From Pontixanthobacter aquaemixtae (lineage in GTDB: Bacteria; Pseudomonadota; Alphaproteobacteria; Sphingomonadales; Sphingomonadaceae): a stretch of DNA of 64,000 nt. The notes beneath the pieces were generated by a model. The model was not told the DNA's origin. It searched no databases and saw nothing but the letters and a program-made list of their open reading frames with translations. Both the position numbers and the translations under genes were made by a program. How positions within the stretch are numbered: the first letter of the stretch is position 1; each line of letters opens with the position of its first letter. The stretch covers positions 620,001-684,000 of the forward strand of contig NZ_WTYX01000002.1 in assembly GCF_009827395.1 (NCBI RefSeq), given 5' to 3'. This document shows positions 9,459 through 17,649 of the stretch, in pieces.

Positions 9459-10258
9459 CCGGCGCAAAGCCATCTTTGAGCGGTGCCATCCGCGCCGCAT
9501 TGCTCACCGCCGATCCGCGAAGCAAAGCGATGGCTGCGCGCGAGGTCGCGCGTAATTGGCGTTTGGGGAAGCTGGATTTCGCTTTCGATGTGCCGATGCC
9601 CGACAAGCCGGCCTGGCCTGCTGCCCCGCAGCTGCTGGATCCGCGCAATATGCCGCGCCGGGGCAAGGGTGGATCTGAGAAAGGCCGGTTGGCGCTATGG
9701 CATGCGCTCGCGCATATCGAATTTGTCGCCATCGATCTGGCTCTCGATATGGCCGGGCGGTTTGGCGGCGAAATGGGCAAGGACTTTGTCGACGATTTCC
9801 TGGCGGTCGCCGCCGATGAAGCCATGCATTTTGCTTTGCTCGACCGGAAATTGCGCAAACTGAGTTCGCATTACGGCGCATTGCCTGCCCATGCGGGCCT
9901 ATGGGAAACAGCCGAACGGACTTCGCATGATGTCGCAGCCCGTCTGGCGATAGTACCCATGGTGCTCGAAGCGCGCGGTTTGGATGTTACCCCGGCGACT
10001 TTGCAGCGTGTCGAGTCGCAAGGCGACAAGGATGGGGCAAAGATCCTTGGCCGGATACTTGACGACGAAATCCGCCATGTCGCGATTGGCACCAAACATT
10101 TTGTCGCAGTTTGTGGAAAAACCGGGGAGTCGCCCGAAAAACGTTGGAAATCCTTGGTTCGCGAGCATTTCAGAGGCGGTCTAAAGGCGCCATTTAACGA
10201 CTCAGCGCGCAATGCAGCCGGTTTATCGCGAGACTTCTACGCGGAACTTGCTTCGTAA
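9455..10258 (+). CDS. DUF455 family ferritin-like protein
   Basis: A 267-aa protein matching the DUF455 family, predicted to fold as a ferritin-like four-helix bundle. Diiron-style ligands are visible: HIEFVAIDL near 88, DEAMHFALL near 122, EARGLDVTP and DDEIRHVAIGTKHF near 210, giving the repeated Glu/ExxH pattern. The chosen start is TTG at 9455, whose TTGA overlaps the bcp stop; a spaced AAGG lies about 14 bases upstream. No ATG exists between there and the conserved N-terminus AIRAALLTADP. Function is unknown. Coupling to a peroxiredoxin suggests a redox or iron role, which is an inference. Confidence 0.85.
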   Translation: MTGAKPSLSGAIRAALLTADPRSKAMAAREVARNWRLGKLDFAFDVPMPDKPAWPAAPQLLDPRNMPRRGKGGSEKGRLALWHALAHIEFVAIDLALDMAGRFGGEMGKDFVDDFLAVAADEAMHFALLDRKLRKLSSHYGALPAHAGLWETAERTSHDVAARLAIVPMVLEARGLDVTPATLQRVESQGDKDGAKILGRILDDEIRHVAIGTKHFVAVCGKTGESPEKRWKSLVREHFRGGLKAPFNDSARNAAGLSRDFYAELAS

Positions 10259-10270
10259 ATTTTTGTATTC

Positions 10271-10286
10271 ATAACCCACGATTAAC
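10271..10286 (+). promoter_or_regulatory. CtrA-box-like site upstream of M23 peptidase
   Basis: ATAA, seven bases, then TTAAC, one mismatch from the alphaproteobacterial CtrA consensus TTAA-N7-TTAAC. It lies about 120 bases upstream of a secreted LytM-type peptidase, a class of gene often under cell-cycle control in this group. The match is short and may be chance. Confidence 0.25.
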
Positions 10287-10408
10287 GAAGCGAATGGCGA
10301 TTTCATCCAAGTGGCCGCGCGTTTCTGCTGGCTTTTTCCTGAGGGGGATCGGGTCGGTTTAGAATAGGGATCCTCCAGGTGCGAAGCACCGGAAACAAAG
10401 GACGGTTT

Positions 10409-11119
10409 GTGGTCGTATCAACTATTAAACGTAGTTTGGCAGCTTCGGCGCTTGGTCTTGCGGGTTTCGCATCCATGGCAGCCAGCCCTGCTCTGGCAAA
10501 TACCAGCGCAACTTCGGCGGATATTCCCGCCCAGATCGAAAATGTCGAAGCCAATTCGGTTACCGGCGGTGATCAGACTTTCAAACAGCTCTTCGCAAAA
10601 TGGGAAGCGCTGGACGGTGTGCGCGATGCCGGAACACAAACCGAAATCGCCCCGGCGCCGATTTCTGCAGTTTCCATTCCATCGCGGATGCCGCTTGACG
10701 GGTCTTACATGAGCAGTGGTTATGGCATGCGTACGCATCCGGTTACCGGAGGCCGTCGCCGCCACAAAGGTATCGATCTGGCAGCGCCCACCGGCACGCC
10801 GATCTATGCAACTGCTGATGGCACGGTCAGCCGCGCTTCGCGTTTCAGTTCATACGGCCTCTATGTTTCGATGGAGCATGGCGCAGGTCTGCAGACCCGT
10901 TTTGCCCACATGTCGCGGATCGCGGTTGCCGATGGGCAGCGTGTGCGTAAGGGCGAAATCATTGGTTATGTCGGCTCGACCGGACGTTCCACCGGCCCGC
11001 ATCTCCATTATGAAGTCCGGATCGACGGCAAAGCGGTTAATCCGGTTCCTTACATGGTCGAATCGCAAGCGCAGCAGGCATTTGCGGCAGCCAGAGAAGG
11101 CGGCCGCGGCGGTCAGTAA
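10409..11119 (+). CDS. M23 (LytM) family peptidoglycan peptidase, exported
   Basis: A 236-aa exported protein with a Sec signal peptide ending in SPALA-N. An unstructured stretch (about 35-95) precedes an M23 domain. Zinc ligands are HKGIDLAAP (His119, Asp123) and GPHLHYEVR (His198, His200), so all catalytic residues of an active endopeptidase are present. It probably cleaves peptide cross-links of the cell wall in the periplasm. The start is GTG at 10409, preceded by AAAGGA at proper spacing. An earlier in-frame GTG at 10379 lacks such a site and would hide the signal peptide. A strong terminator follows. Confidence 0.91.
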   Translation: MVVSTIKRSLAASALGLAGFASMAASPALANTSATSADIPAQIENVEANSVTGGDQTFKQLFAKWEALDGVRDAGTQTEIAPAPISAVSIPSRMPLDGSYMSSGYGMRTHPVTGGRRRHKGIDLAAPTGTPIYATADGTVSRASRFSSYGLYVSMEHGAGLQTRFAHMSRIAVADGQRVRKGEIIGYVGSTGRSTGPHLHYEVRIDGKAVNPVPYMVESQAQQAFAAAREGGRGGQ

Positions 11120-11161
11120 GGCCACGTTACCGGTTTAGACATCGGGAGAGGGTGTCTAATG

Positions 11162-11190
11162 GGGCTGCGGAGCAATCCGCGGCCCTTTTT
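11162..11190 (+). terminator. Intrinsic terminator after M23 peptidase
   Basis: GGGCTGCGGA (11162-11171) pairs with TCCGCGGCCC (11176-11185) with one G-U pair and a GCAA tetraloop, followed directly by five T. It isolates the peptidase gene from the acyl-CoA synthetase operon. Confidence 0.87.
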
Positions 11191-11257
11191 CTTTGCGCTT
11201 TCCCCTTGCCGCTGACGATTGTGCCAATAGGATAGGTTGCCGAGAGGAACCTATAAT

Positions 11258-12796
11258 ATGCACCCGATTCAATTTGCGCAGAGCAAGCCCGACCATCCTG
11301 CAGTCATCATGGCGGGTAGCGGAGAAACCGTGACCTATGGCGAATTGGATAAAGCGGCCAACCGCATTGTCCACTGGCTGCGCGGGCAGGGCCTGGGCGA
11401 TGGCGATGCCTTCGGCGTGCTGATGGAGAACAACGCATATTATCACAAGCTGTTCTGGGCGATGCAGCGCGCGGGCATGGTAATGGTGCCGATTTCCACC
11501 CATCTGACAGCCGCAGAAATTCTCTACATCCTCGATGATAGCGACGCGCATCTGATCATCTCTACGCGCAAGTTTGACGGTATATTGGAGGTGATCAAGG
11601 AAGAACGCAGCGATCTGGGCATGCTGGTCTTTGGCGGCGAGGGCGAGCTCGATGCGGAAGCCGCCTTTGCGTCGCAATCAGCCGATGCCCCTGTTGACCA
11701 AAGCGTTGGCCGGTTGATGCTCTATAGTTCCGGGACGACCGGGCGACCGAAAGGTATCCTTCCCGCACCACCGGAAGATCCGGACGTTCAGGCCGCTAAT
11801 CCGCTGATGGGCCTCGCGACAATGGGCTTTGCCGTCGATGGGGACGGGAGCTGTGTCTATCTCTCCCCCGCGCCGCTTTACCATGCTGCGCCCTTGGCCT
11901 GGTCCACGGTCATTCACCGGCTGGGAGGGACTGTGGTTGTGATGGAAAAATTTGACGCTGAAAACGCGCTTGCCGCGATCGAGAAATACAAAATCACTGC
12001 CAGCCAGTGGGTCCCGACGCATTTTGTCCGGATGCTCAAACTGCCAGAGGAGACACGCGCCAAATATGATCTCTCCTCGCTCAAATCGGCGATCCATGCC
12101 GCTGCGCCGTGCCCCTCGGACATAAAAAAAGAGATGATCGAATGGTGGGGGCCGGTGATCTACGAATATTACGCGGGTAGCGAAGGCAACGGCATGACCG
12201 CTGTGAACAGCGCTGACTGGATGACGCATCAAGGCACAGTTGGCCGCGCGATTCTTGGCACGGTGCATATCTGCGGTGACGATGGTGAAGAGCTGCCGGT
12301 TGGCGAAGAAGGCGGCGTCTTCTTCGAAAGCCCCTATCCGTTTCAATACCACAAGGACGAAGCCAAAACGAAGGAAGCAACGCATACAAAGGGGTGGACC
12401 ACGCTGGGCGATATCGGAAAACTGGATGAGGACGGCTTCCTCTATCTAACCGACCGGCGGACCAACATGATCATTTCGGGCGGGGTGAATATTTACCCGC
12501 AAGAGGTGGAAAATCTGCTCATCACGCATGACAAGGTAATGGATGCTGCGGTGATTGGCGCGCCTTGCCCTGAAATGGGGGAAAAAGTCGTCGCGGTCAT
12601 CCAGCCGGTTTCGATGGACATTGCCGGGGATGAGCTGGAGGCCGAATTGGCTGAATATCTCTCGGGCGAACTGGCGCGGCTCAAAATGCCCAAACTTTTC
12701 GACTTCCGAGCCGAATTGCCGCGCGAAGCCAATGGCAAGCTCTACAAGCGTAAGCTCAAAGAGGAATTTTTGGCCAAAGCACGGGAGAGCGCATGA
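11258..12796 (+). CDS. AMP-binding acyl-CoA synthetase
   Basis: A 512-aa adenylate-forming ligase that activates a carboxylic acid to its CoA thioester with ATP. The P-loop LMLYSSGTTGRPKG lies near 155-168. YEYYAGSEGNG is the A5 motif, TLGDIGKLDEDGFLYLTDR the A7/A8 region, and LPREANGKLYKRKL holds the catalytic lysine near the C-terminus. The start at 11258 follows GAGAGGAAC. It heads a three-gene unit: its stop overlaps the P450 start (ATGATGG), so the substrate is probably processed by the P450 and SDR next to it. It resembles the FadD/bile-acid-ligase group, and the substrate is unknown. Confidence 0.91.
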   Translation: MHPIQFAQSKPDHPAVIMAGSGETVTYGELDKAANRIVHWLRGQGLGDGDAFGVLMENNAYYHKLFWAMQRAGMVMVPISTHLTAAEILYILDDSDAHLIISTRKFDGILEVIKEERSDLGMLVFGGEGELDAEAAFASQSADAPVDQSVGRLMLYSSGTTGRPKGILPAPPEDPDVQAANPLMGLATMGFAVDGDGSCVYLSPAPLYHAAPLAWSTVIHRLGGTVVVMEKFDAENALAAIEKYKITASQWVPTHFVRMLKLPEETRAKYDLSSLKSAIHAAAPCPSDIKKEMIEWWGPVIYEYYAGSEGNGMTAVNSADWMTHQGTVGRAILGTVHICGDDGEELPVGEEGGVFFESPYPFQYHKDEAKTKEATHTKGWTTLGDIGKLDEDGFLYLTDRRTNMIISGGVNIYPQEVENLLITHDKVMDAAVIGAPCPEMGEKVVAVIQPVSMDIAGDELEAELAEYLSGELARLKMPKLFDFRAELPREANGKLYKRKLKEEFLAKARESA

Positions 12797-14088
12797 TGGC
12801 GAGCAACCCGGCAATTCTGCCCGGAGATGTCGCTCGCGAGATTATCGCGCCTGAAAGCTATGCCGCCTGGGATCCACTGCTCGACACTTTCGACCATCTG
12901 CGGGACACGATGCCCGTTGCGAAAGTGGTTGCAGAGGATGACGTATTCGAACCGTTCTGGCTGATCACCCGCTATGACGATGTGATGCGGATATCGAAGG
13001 ACAACAAGACCTTCCTCAACAATCCCAAGCCAGTGGTGTTTGCCACCCGCGAGGCGACAGAGTTTGCGCGCGCGGCGACAGGATCGAACATGCTCGTTGA
13101 CAGCCTTGTTGTCTTCGACGCGCCGATCCACCCGAAATACCGCAAACTTACGCAAGACTGGTTCATGCCGCGTAATCTGAAGCTGATCGAAGGCGAGATT
13201 CGTGCGCTGGCAGACAAGCTGGTTCAGGCGATGATCGACGCAGGTCCGGACGTGGATTTTGTCAAACATGTGGCCGCGCCGATGCCGCTCCACGTCATCA
13301 TGCAAATTCTCGGTATTCCCGAAGAGGACGAACCGCGCATGCTGATGCTGACGCAGCAGATGTTTGGCGGCCAGGATGCGGATCTATCGGGCAGCGGTAT
13401 GGAGAACATGACGCCCGAACAAGTGCTTGAATTGGTGTCCGGCGCGGTCAAGAACTTCGAAGAATATTTTGCTGGTATCGCAGCTGAGCGGCGGGCAAAT
13501 CCGACCGATGATGTCGCCAGCGTTATCGCCAATGCGACTGTCGATGGAGAACCGCTCCCCGATCGCGATATGGCCGGATACTACATCATCATGGCGGCGG
13601 CCGGTCATGATACGACCTCTGCAACGATGTCAGGGGCGATGCTCGCTCTTGCGCGCGACCCCGAACAGTTTGCGCGCGTGCAAGCGGACCGCTCGCTTCT
13701 TCCCGGGTTGGTCGAAGAGGCGATCCGCTGGACCACAGCGGTCCAGCATTTCATGCGCACCGCGGCACAGGACGTTGAAATAGGCGGGCAGCAGATAAAA
13801 AAGGGCGATTGGTTGATGCTCAACTATGTCGCCGCCAATCACGATCCGGCGCAATTTGAGCAGGCGCGCAGCTTCGACGCGAGCCGCAGCCCCAACCGCC
13901 ACATGGCGTTTGGCGCCGGCGCGCACCAATGTCTCGGACTGCATCTCGCGCGCCTTCAAATCCGCATTCTGTTCGAAGCCTTGCTCGACCGGATTGATTC
14001 AGTCGAACTGGCGGGCGATCCTGTGCGTTCGAGCTCGACTTTTGTCGGCGGGCTCAAGACGCTGCCTCTGCGGTTTGCATCGCAATGA
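12793..14088 (+). CDS. Cytochrome P450, CYP108-like
   Basis: A 431-aa soluble bacterial class I P450. Visible hallmarks are the I-helix oxygen-binding motif AAAGHDTTSATM, the K-helix region EEAIRW and the haem-thiolate loop FGAGAHQCLGLHLARLQ with Cys380. Stretches such as PLHVIMQILGIPEEDEPRM and NRHMAFGAGAHQCLG resemble P450terp (CYP108A, alpha-terpineol hydroxylase) and the Novosphingobium CYP108D group from memory. That hints at a terpenoid or aromatic hydrocarbon substrate. It needs a ferredoxin and reductase, and none is encoded nearby. It overlaps both neighbours by 4 bases; the ATG at 12796 is an alternative start. Confidence 0.95.
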   Translation: MMASNPAILPGDVAREIIAPESYAAWDPLLDTFDHLRDTMPVAKVVAEDDVFEPFWLITRYDDVMRISKDNKTFLNNPKPVVFATREATEFARAATGSNMLVDSLVVFDAPIHPKYRKLTQDWFMPRNLKLIEGEIRALADKLVQAMIDAGPDVDFVKHVAAPMPLHVIMQILGIPEEDEPRMLMLTQQMFGGQDADLSGSGMENMTPEQVLELVSGAVKNFEEYFAGIAAERRANPTDDVASVIANATVDGEPLPDRDMAGYYIIMAAAGHDTTSATMSGAMLALARDPEQFARVQADRSLLPGLVEEAIRWTTAVQHFMRTAAQDVEIGGQQIKKGDWLMLNYVAANHDPAQFEQARSFDASRSPNRHMAFGAGAHQCLGLHLARLQIRILFEALLDRIDSVELAGDPVRSSSTFVGGLKTLPLRFASQ

Positions 14089-14822
14089 ACGACCTCCTCG
14101 ATTTTTCGGGCAAGACAGTGCTGGTGGTTGGCGGCTCCAGCGGCATCGGCAACGGAACGGCACAAGCGTTTCGCGCGCGCGGCGCCGATGTGCATGTCTG
14201 GGGAACGCGCCCGAATGCTGCAGACTATGCGGGTGAAGAAGGCTCCGATCTCGCCGGTCTTCATTATGACTGCGTTGATGTTTCCGATCCGGAAGCGGTC
14301 GATGCGGCACCGTCTTTCGAGAAACTCGATGTGCTGATCCTGTGTCAGGGTGCAGTACGCTATGGCCGCGCTGAATTCACCCGCGAGGGATGGAATGAAG
14401 TGATCAGTGTCAATCTCAATTCGGTGATGGATTGCGCGCGAAAATTCCATCCTGCGCTCAAGCAAGCGGGCGGATCACTCCAGATCATCAGCTCGACTGC
14501 GGCCTACCACGCGACAATCGGTAATCCGGCCTATGGTGCCAGCAAGGCGGGCGCCGTTGCTCTGGTGCGTAATCTCGCCGTCGCATGGGCGCGCGATGGA
14601 ATTCGCGTCAACGGCCTCGCGCCCGGCTTTGTCAAAACCAAGATGACCAAAGTCACTTTTGACGATGAGACGCGGGCCGAACAGGCGGTGCGTAAAATTC
14701 CGCTGCGCAGGACTGGCGAGCCATCGGAGCTGGCCAATGCCGCGCTTTTCCTGGCCTCGCCCATGGCGTCCTATATTATTGGCCAGACGATCCCCGTTGA
14801 TGGCGGATTATCGCTCGGATAA
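14085..14822 (+). CDS. SDR family oxidoreductase
   Basis: A 245-aa classical short-chain dehydrogenase/reductase. The cofactor motif VVGGSSGIGNG (TGxxxGxG type) is near residue 15. The catalytic triad elements are SSTAAYH and YGASKAGAVALVRNLA (YxxxK near 150). The end DGGLSLG is typical. It overlaps the P450 gene by ATGA, so it probably oxidises the alcohol made by the P450 or reduces a ketone in the same pathway. The residue after the second cofactor strand was not used to assign NAD or NADP. It converges on galU with a 24-base gap and no evident terminator. Confidence 0.91.
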   Translation: MNDLLDFSGKTVLVVGGSSGIGNGTAQAFRARGADVHVWGTRPNAADYAGEEGSDLAGLHYDCVDVSDPEAVDAAPSFEKLDVLILCQGAVRYGRAEFTREGWNEVISVNLNSVMDCARKFHPALKQAGGSLQIISSTAAYHATIGNPAYGASKAGAVALVRNLAVAWARDGIRVNGLAPGFVKTKMTKVTFDDETRAEQAVRKIPLRRTGEPSELANAALFLASPMASYIIGQTIPVDGGLSLG

Positions 14823-14846
14823 ATTCTGCTGTTGGCGGCGCGGGCG

Positions 14847-15731
14847 CTAGCCGAGCAAGCGCTCCGCAATGGCGCGGACCTCTTCGCCCATATCTTCGCG
14901 CTCGAGAGCCAGCGCGAGCGTGGCTTCGACAAAACCGGTCTTGCTTCCGCAATCGAAACGGCGCCCGGCGAAAGTGACCGCATTGAAGGGCTGATTGCCG
15001 ATCATTTTTGCCATCGCATCCGTCAGCTGGATCTCTCCGCCCGCGCCCTTTTCCTGATTTTCAAGAGTGCGCATGACCTCGGGCTGCAAAATATACCGGC
15101 CCGAAACGATCTTGTTGGACGGTGCCTGATCTACCGGTGGTTTCTCGACCAGTCCTTTGACTTCGGTCAATGAACCATCGGTAGCGCCCGGATCGATGAC
15201 GCCATAGCTTGAGACTTCCTCATGCGGCACTTCGAGCACGCTGATCAGGTTCCCACCGACTTCGTTATAGGCTTCGACCATTTGCTTCATGCAGCCCGGG
15301 CCTCCATCTGCATTGGCGACCATCAATTCGTCGGGCAGCAAAATCGCAAAGGGTTCGTCGCCCACGATGGCGCGCGCGCACCAGATGGCATGTCCCAGAC
15401 CGAGCGGAACTTGTTGGCGCACGGTGATGATATCGCCGGGTGTCGCGCGGGTGGCATCGAGCACGGACATATCCTTGTCGCGTTCGGCCATGGTCGCCTC
15501 CAGCTCGAAGGCGACATCAAAATGCTCCACAATTGCGGTCTTTCCGCGCCCGGTGACAAAGATGATTTGTTCGATCCCGGCTTCGCGCGCTTCATCGACT
15601 GCATATTGGATCAGCGGGCGATCGACGATGGGGAGCAGCTCCTTCGGGATGGCCTTGGTGGCGGGAAGGAAGCGTGTGCCGAGTCCCGCAACGGGGAAGA
15701 CGGCTTTTTTGATCGGTTTGCGTTGGCTCAT
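14847..15731 (-). CDS. galU: UTP-glucose-1-phosphate uridylyltransferase
   Basis: A 294-aa nucleotidyltransferase making UDP-glucose for surface glycans. The N-terminal signature is VFPVAGLGTRFLPATKAIPK followed by ELLPIVDRPLIQY. Further family blocks are FVTGRGKTAIVEHFD, LGLGHAIWCA, LLPDELM and GLVEKPP. The start MSQRKPIKKAVFP at 15731 gives the normal family length; the in-frame ATG at 15770 adds 13 residues without a better ribosome-binding site. It is divergent from murA, and both feed envelope polymer synthesis. Confidence 0.95.
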   Translation of the reverse strand: MSQRKPIKKAVFPVAGLGTRFLPATKAIPKELLPIVDRPLIQYAVDEAREAGIEQIIFVTGRGKTAIVEHFDVAFELEATMAERDKDMSVLDATRATPGDIITVRQQVPLGLGHAIWCARAIVGDEPFAILLPDELMVANADGGPGCMKQMVEAYNEVGGNLISVLEVPHEEVSSYGVIDPGATDGSLTEVKGLVEKPPVDQAPSNKIVSGRYILQPEVMRTLENQEKGAGGEIQLTDAMAKMIGNQPFNAVTFAGRRFDCGSKTGFVEATLALALEREDMGEEVRAIAERLLG

Positions 15732-15832
15732 GCCGCTGCGATACGGCGGTCGAGTCAGCACAGTCAACATTGCCGGTTATGAAACCGTGCCGTGACGCTT
15801 GCCCCCGCCGTCATTCCGGCTAAACCGCGTGC

Positions 15833-17116
15833 ATGGACAAGATACTTATTCAGGGCGGAAAGCGCCTATCCGGCACGATTCCGATTTCCGGCGCAAAGAA
15901 CGCTGCATTGACATTGATACCATGCGCGCTGCTGACCGAAGAACCGCTGACTTTGCGGAACCTGCCGCGGCTTGCCGACATCGATGGCTTCCAGCATTTG
16001 ATGACGCAGTTCGGCGTTTCGACCAGCATTCGCGGAAATCGCCCCGAAGATTTCGGACGGATGGTCACCTATGAGGCAGCGCGGCTTACGTCGACCGTTG
16101 CGCCCTATGATCTGGTTCGCAAGATGCGCGCCTCGATTCTGGTGCTTGGCCCGATGCTCGCCCGTGCTGGCGAAGCCACGGTGTCGATGCCGGGTGGCTG
16201 TGCGATCGGCAACCGGCCCATCGACCTGCATCTGAAAGCGATTGAGGCAATCGGCGGGGAAATCGAACTGGCTGCGGGATATGTCCGCGCGCATGCTCCC
16301 GATGGCGGCTTGCCCGGTGGCGACTTTGACTTTCCCGTAGTCTCGGTGGGGGCGACCGAAAATGCGCTGATGACCGCAGTGCTCGCCAATGGGACCAGCC
16401 ATTTCAGCAATGCCGCGCGTGAGCCGGAAATTGTCGATCTGTGCAATCTGCTGGTGGCGATGGGGGCAGAGATCGAGGGGATCGGCACTTCGGATCTGAC
16501 CGTTCACGGGGTGAAGAAACTAAACGGCGCGACTTACAAAGTTATGGCCGACCGCATCGAAGCGGGCTCGTATGCATGCGCCGCTGCAATTACGGGCGGC
16601 GAAGTCATGCTCGAAGGCGCGAATGCTGACGAGATGATGGCGACGCTGAAAGCGCTCGAAGCCATCGGGGTTGAGTATGAAGCGGCGAAGAACGGCGTAA
16701 GAATCGCAGCCAATGGTCCGCTCAAAGCGACCAATCTGACCACTGCCCCCTATCCCGGTCTCGCCACCGATATGCAGGCGCAATTGATGGCGCTGCTTTG
16801 CAAGGCAGAAGGCACCAGCGTTCTTACCGAAACCATTTTCGAAAACCGCTTCATGCACGTGCCGGAACTGGGCCGCATGGGCGCGGATATCGAAACCGAT
16901 GGGCACAAGGCAGTGGTTACTGGCGTCGAAACGCTGACCGGGGCCGAAGTTATGGCGACCGATTTGCGTGCATCGATGAGTCTGGTCATCGCCGGGCTTG
17001 CTGCCGAGGGTGAAACACAGGTCCGCCGCCTCTATCACCTCGATCGCGGTTATGAACGGCTCGAAGAAAAGCTGCAGCTTATTGGCGCAGATATCGAGCG
17101 CGTTGGCGACGAATAG
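15833..17116 (+). CDS. murA: UDP-N-acetylglucosamine 1-carboxyvinyltransferase
   Basis: A 427-aa cytoplasmic enzyme of the first committed step of peptidoglycan synthesis, moving enolpyruvate from PEP to UDP-GlcNAc. The N-terminus [20 protein letters not shown] with [15 protein letters not shown] is canonical. The mobile-loop catalytic cysteine is present in [17 protein letters not shown] (Cys123), so it should be sensitive to fosfomycin. The end [19 protein letters not shown] is also canonical. It converges on the RHH gene with only three bases between stop codons. Confidence 0.97.
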   Translation: MDKILIQGGKRLSGTIPISGAKNAALTLIPCALLTEEPLTLRNLPRLADIDGFQHLMTQFGVSTSIRGNRPEDFGRMVTYEAARLTSTVAPYDLVRKMRASILVLGPMLARAGEATVSMPGGCAIGNRPIDLHLKAIEAIGGEIELAAGYVRAHAPDGGLPGGDFDFPVVSVGATENALMTAVLANGTSHFSNAAREPEIVDLCNLLVAMGAEIEGIGTSDLTVHGVKKLNGATYKVMADRIEAGSYACAAAITGGEVMLEGANADEMMATLKALEAIGVEYEAAKNGVRIAANGPLKATNLTTAPYPGLATDMQAQLMALLCKAEGTSVLTETIFENRFMHVPELGRMGADIETDGHKAVVTGVETLTGAEVMATDLRASMSLVIAGLAAEGETQVRRLYHLDRGYERLEEKLQLIGADIERVGDE

Positions 17117-17119
17117 CGC

Positions 17120-17353
17120 CTATTGGTTTCGAGAGACCAACCACACCCTGATCGCGCTCGCCAAGCCGGGCGGTGTGTCCGATTTGATCCGTTCCGCATC
17201 AATCCGGGCGACAATTGCATTGATTGGCACGCCTTCCATCTCGGCGGCGTCTCTTAACATATCCCAGAACAAAGGCTCTAGGCTGATCGAGGTCTTGTGA
17301 CCGGCGATCTGGACCGATCGTTTGACTGGCGGGTGATAGGGAGGCGGTTGCAT
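17120..17353 (-). CDS. Ribbon-helix-helix domain protein (RHH_4 type)
   Basis: A 77-aa protein matching the small alphaproteobacterial RHH_4 family. The core HPPVKRSVQIAGHKTSISLE is the beta-strand, followed by PLFWDMLRDAAEMEGVPINA and IVARIDAERI as the two helices. The end LASAIRVWL is typical. Such proteins bind DNA as dimers, but the targets are unknown. The ATG at 17353 is preferred on family alignment (M-x-PPxxHPPVKRS). An in-frame ATG at 17377 is possible, and neither has a strong ribosome-binding site. The start codon lies inside an inverted repeat TTGCA-N5-TGCAA, which could be a self-regulatory operator. Confidence 0.82.
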   Translation of the reverse strand: MQPPPYHPPVKRSVQIAGHKTSISLEPLFWDMLRDAAEMEGVPINAIVARIDAERIKSDTPPGLASAIRVWLVSRNQ

Positions 17354-17362
17354 TATGTGCAA
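17348..17362. promoter_or_regulatory. Inverted repeat over the RHH gene start
   Basis: TTGCA (17348-17352), five bases, TGCAA (17358-17362). It overlaps the start codon of the ribbon-helix-helix gene and lies just upstream of a candidate small transcript on the other strand. RHH repressors commonly bind short inverted repeats at their own promoter; no experimental support is available here. Confidence 0.28.
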
Positions 17363-17424
17363 GTTGATAAAGTACATCCTGCGGGCGGCCTAGAGAGAAT
17401 CTCCATAAGGCGGCCCAAAACGAC

Positions 17425-17455
17425 AAAACCCCGCTCGGACAAGCGGGGTTTTTGG
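17425..17455 (+). terminator. Orphan intrinsic terminator (possible small RNA end)
   Basis: AAAACCCCGC (17425-17434) pairs with GCGGGGTTTT (17443-17452) around an 8-base loop, with five T from 17449. It can work on both strands but is slightly better on plus. No gene on either strand ends here: murA ends 300 bases earlier and the RHH gene starts at 17353. A short transcript of about 70-90 bases starting near 17370 and carrying two GGCGGCC copies (17384-17390, 17409-17415) is one explanation. Nothing else that I recognise lies between 17354 and 17649. Confidence 0.65.
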
Positions 17456-17649
17456 CAAGTGGTTTCTTACGATTTCAAAGAACGGAAAGAGTGTAGCGCG
17501 CGAATGGCGTGTAGGAAAACACTTTCGCCTCAAGTCCTGCAGACTGCATTGTGAACAGCCATTGGTTCCAACCACCATTTTTTTGGGGTGGCTGGCAGTA
17601 GCGGACGTACCTAGAGTTTGCACTGCGATATTGTAGATGCAGGAGCATA

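Noticed and set aside
17568-17595. CCAACCACC/GGTGGCTGG hairpin upstream of the LuxR gene as a terminator
   Set aside because: The T-run is in the loop rather than after the stem, so it cannot work as an intrinsic terminator; a leader structure is possible but unsupported.
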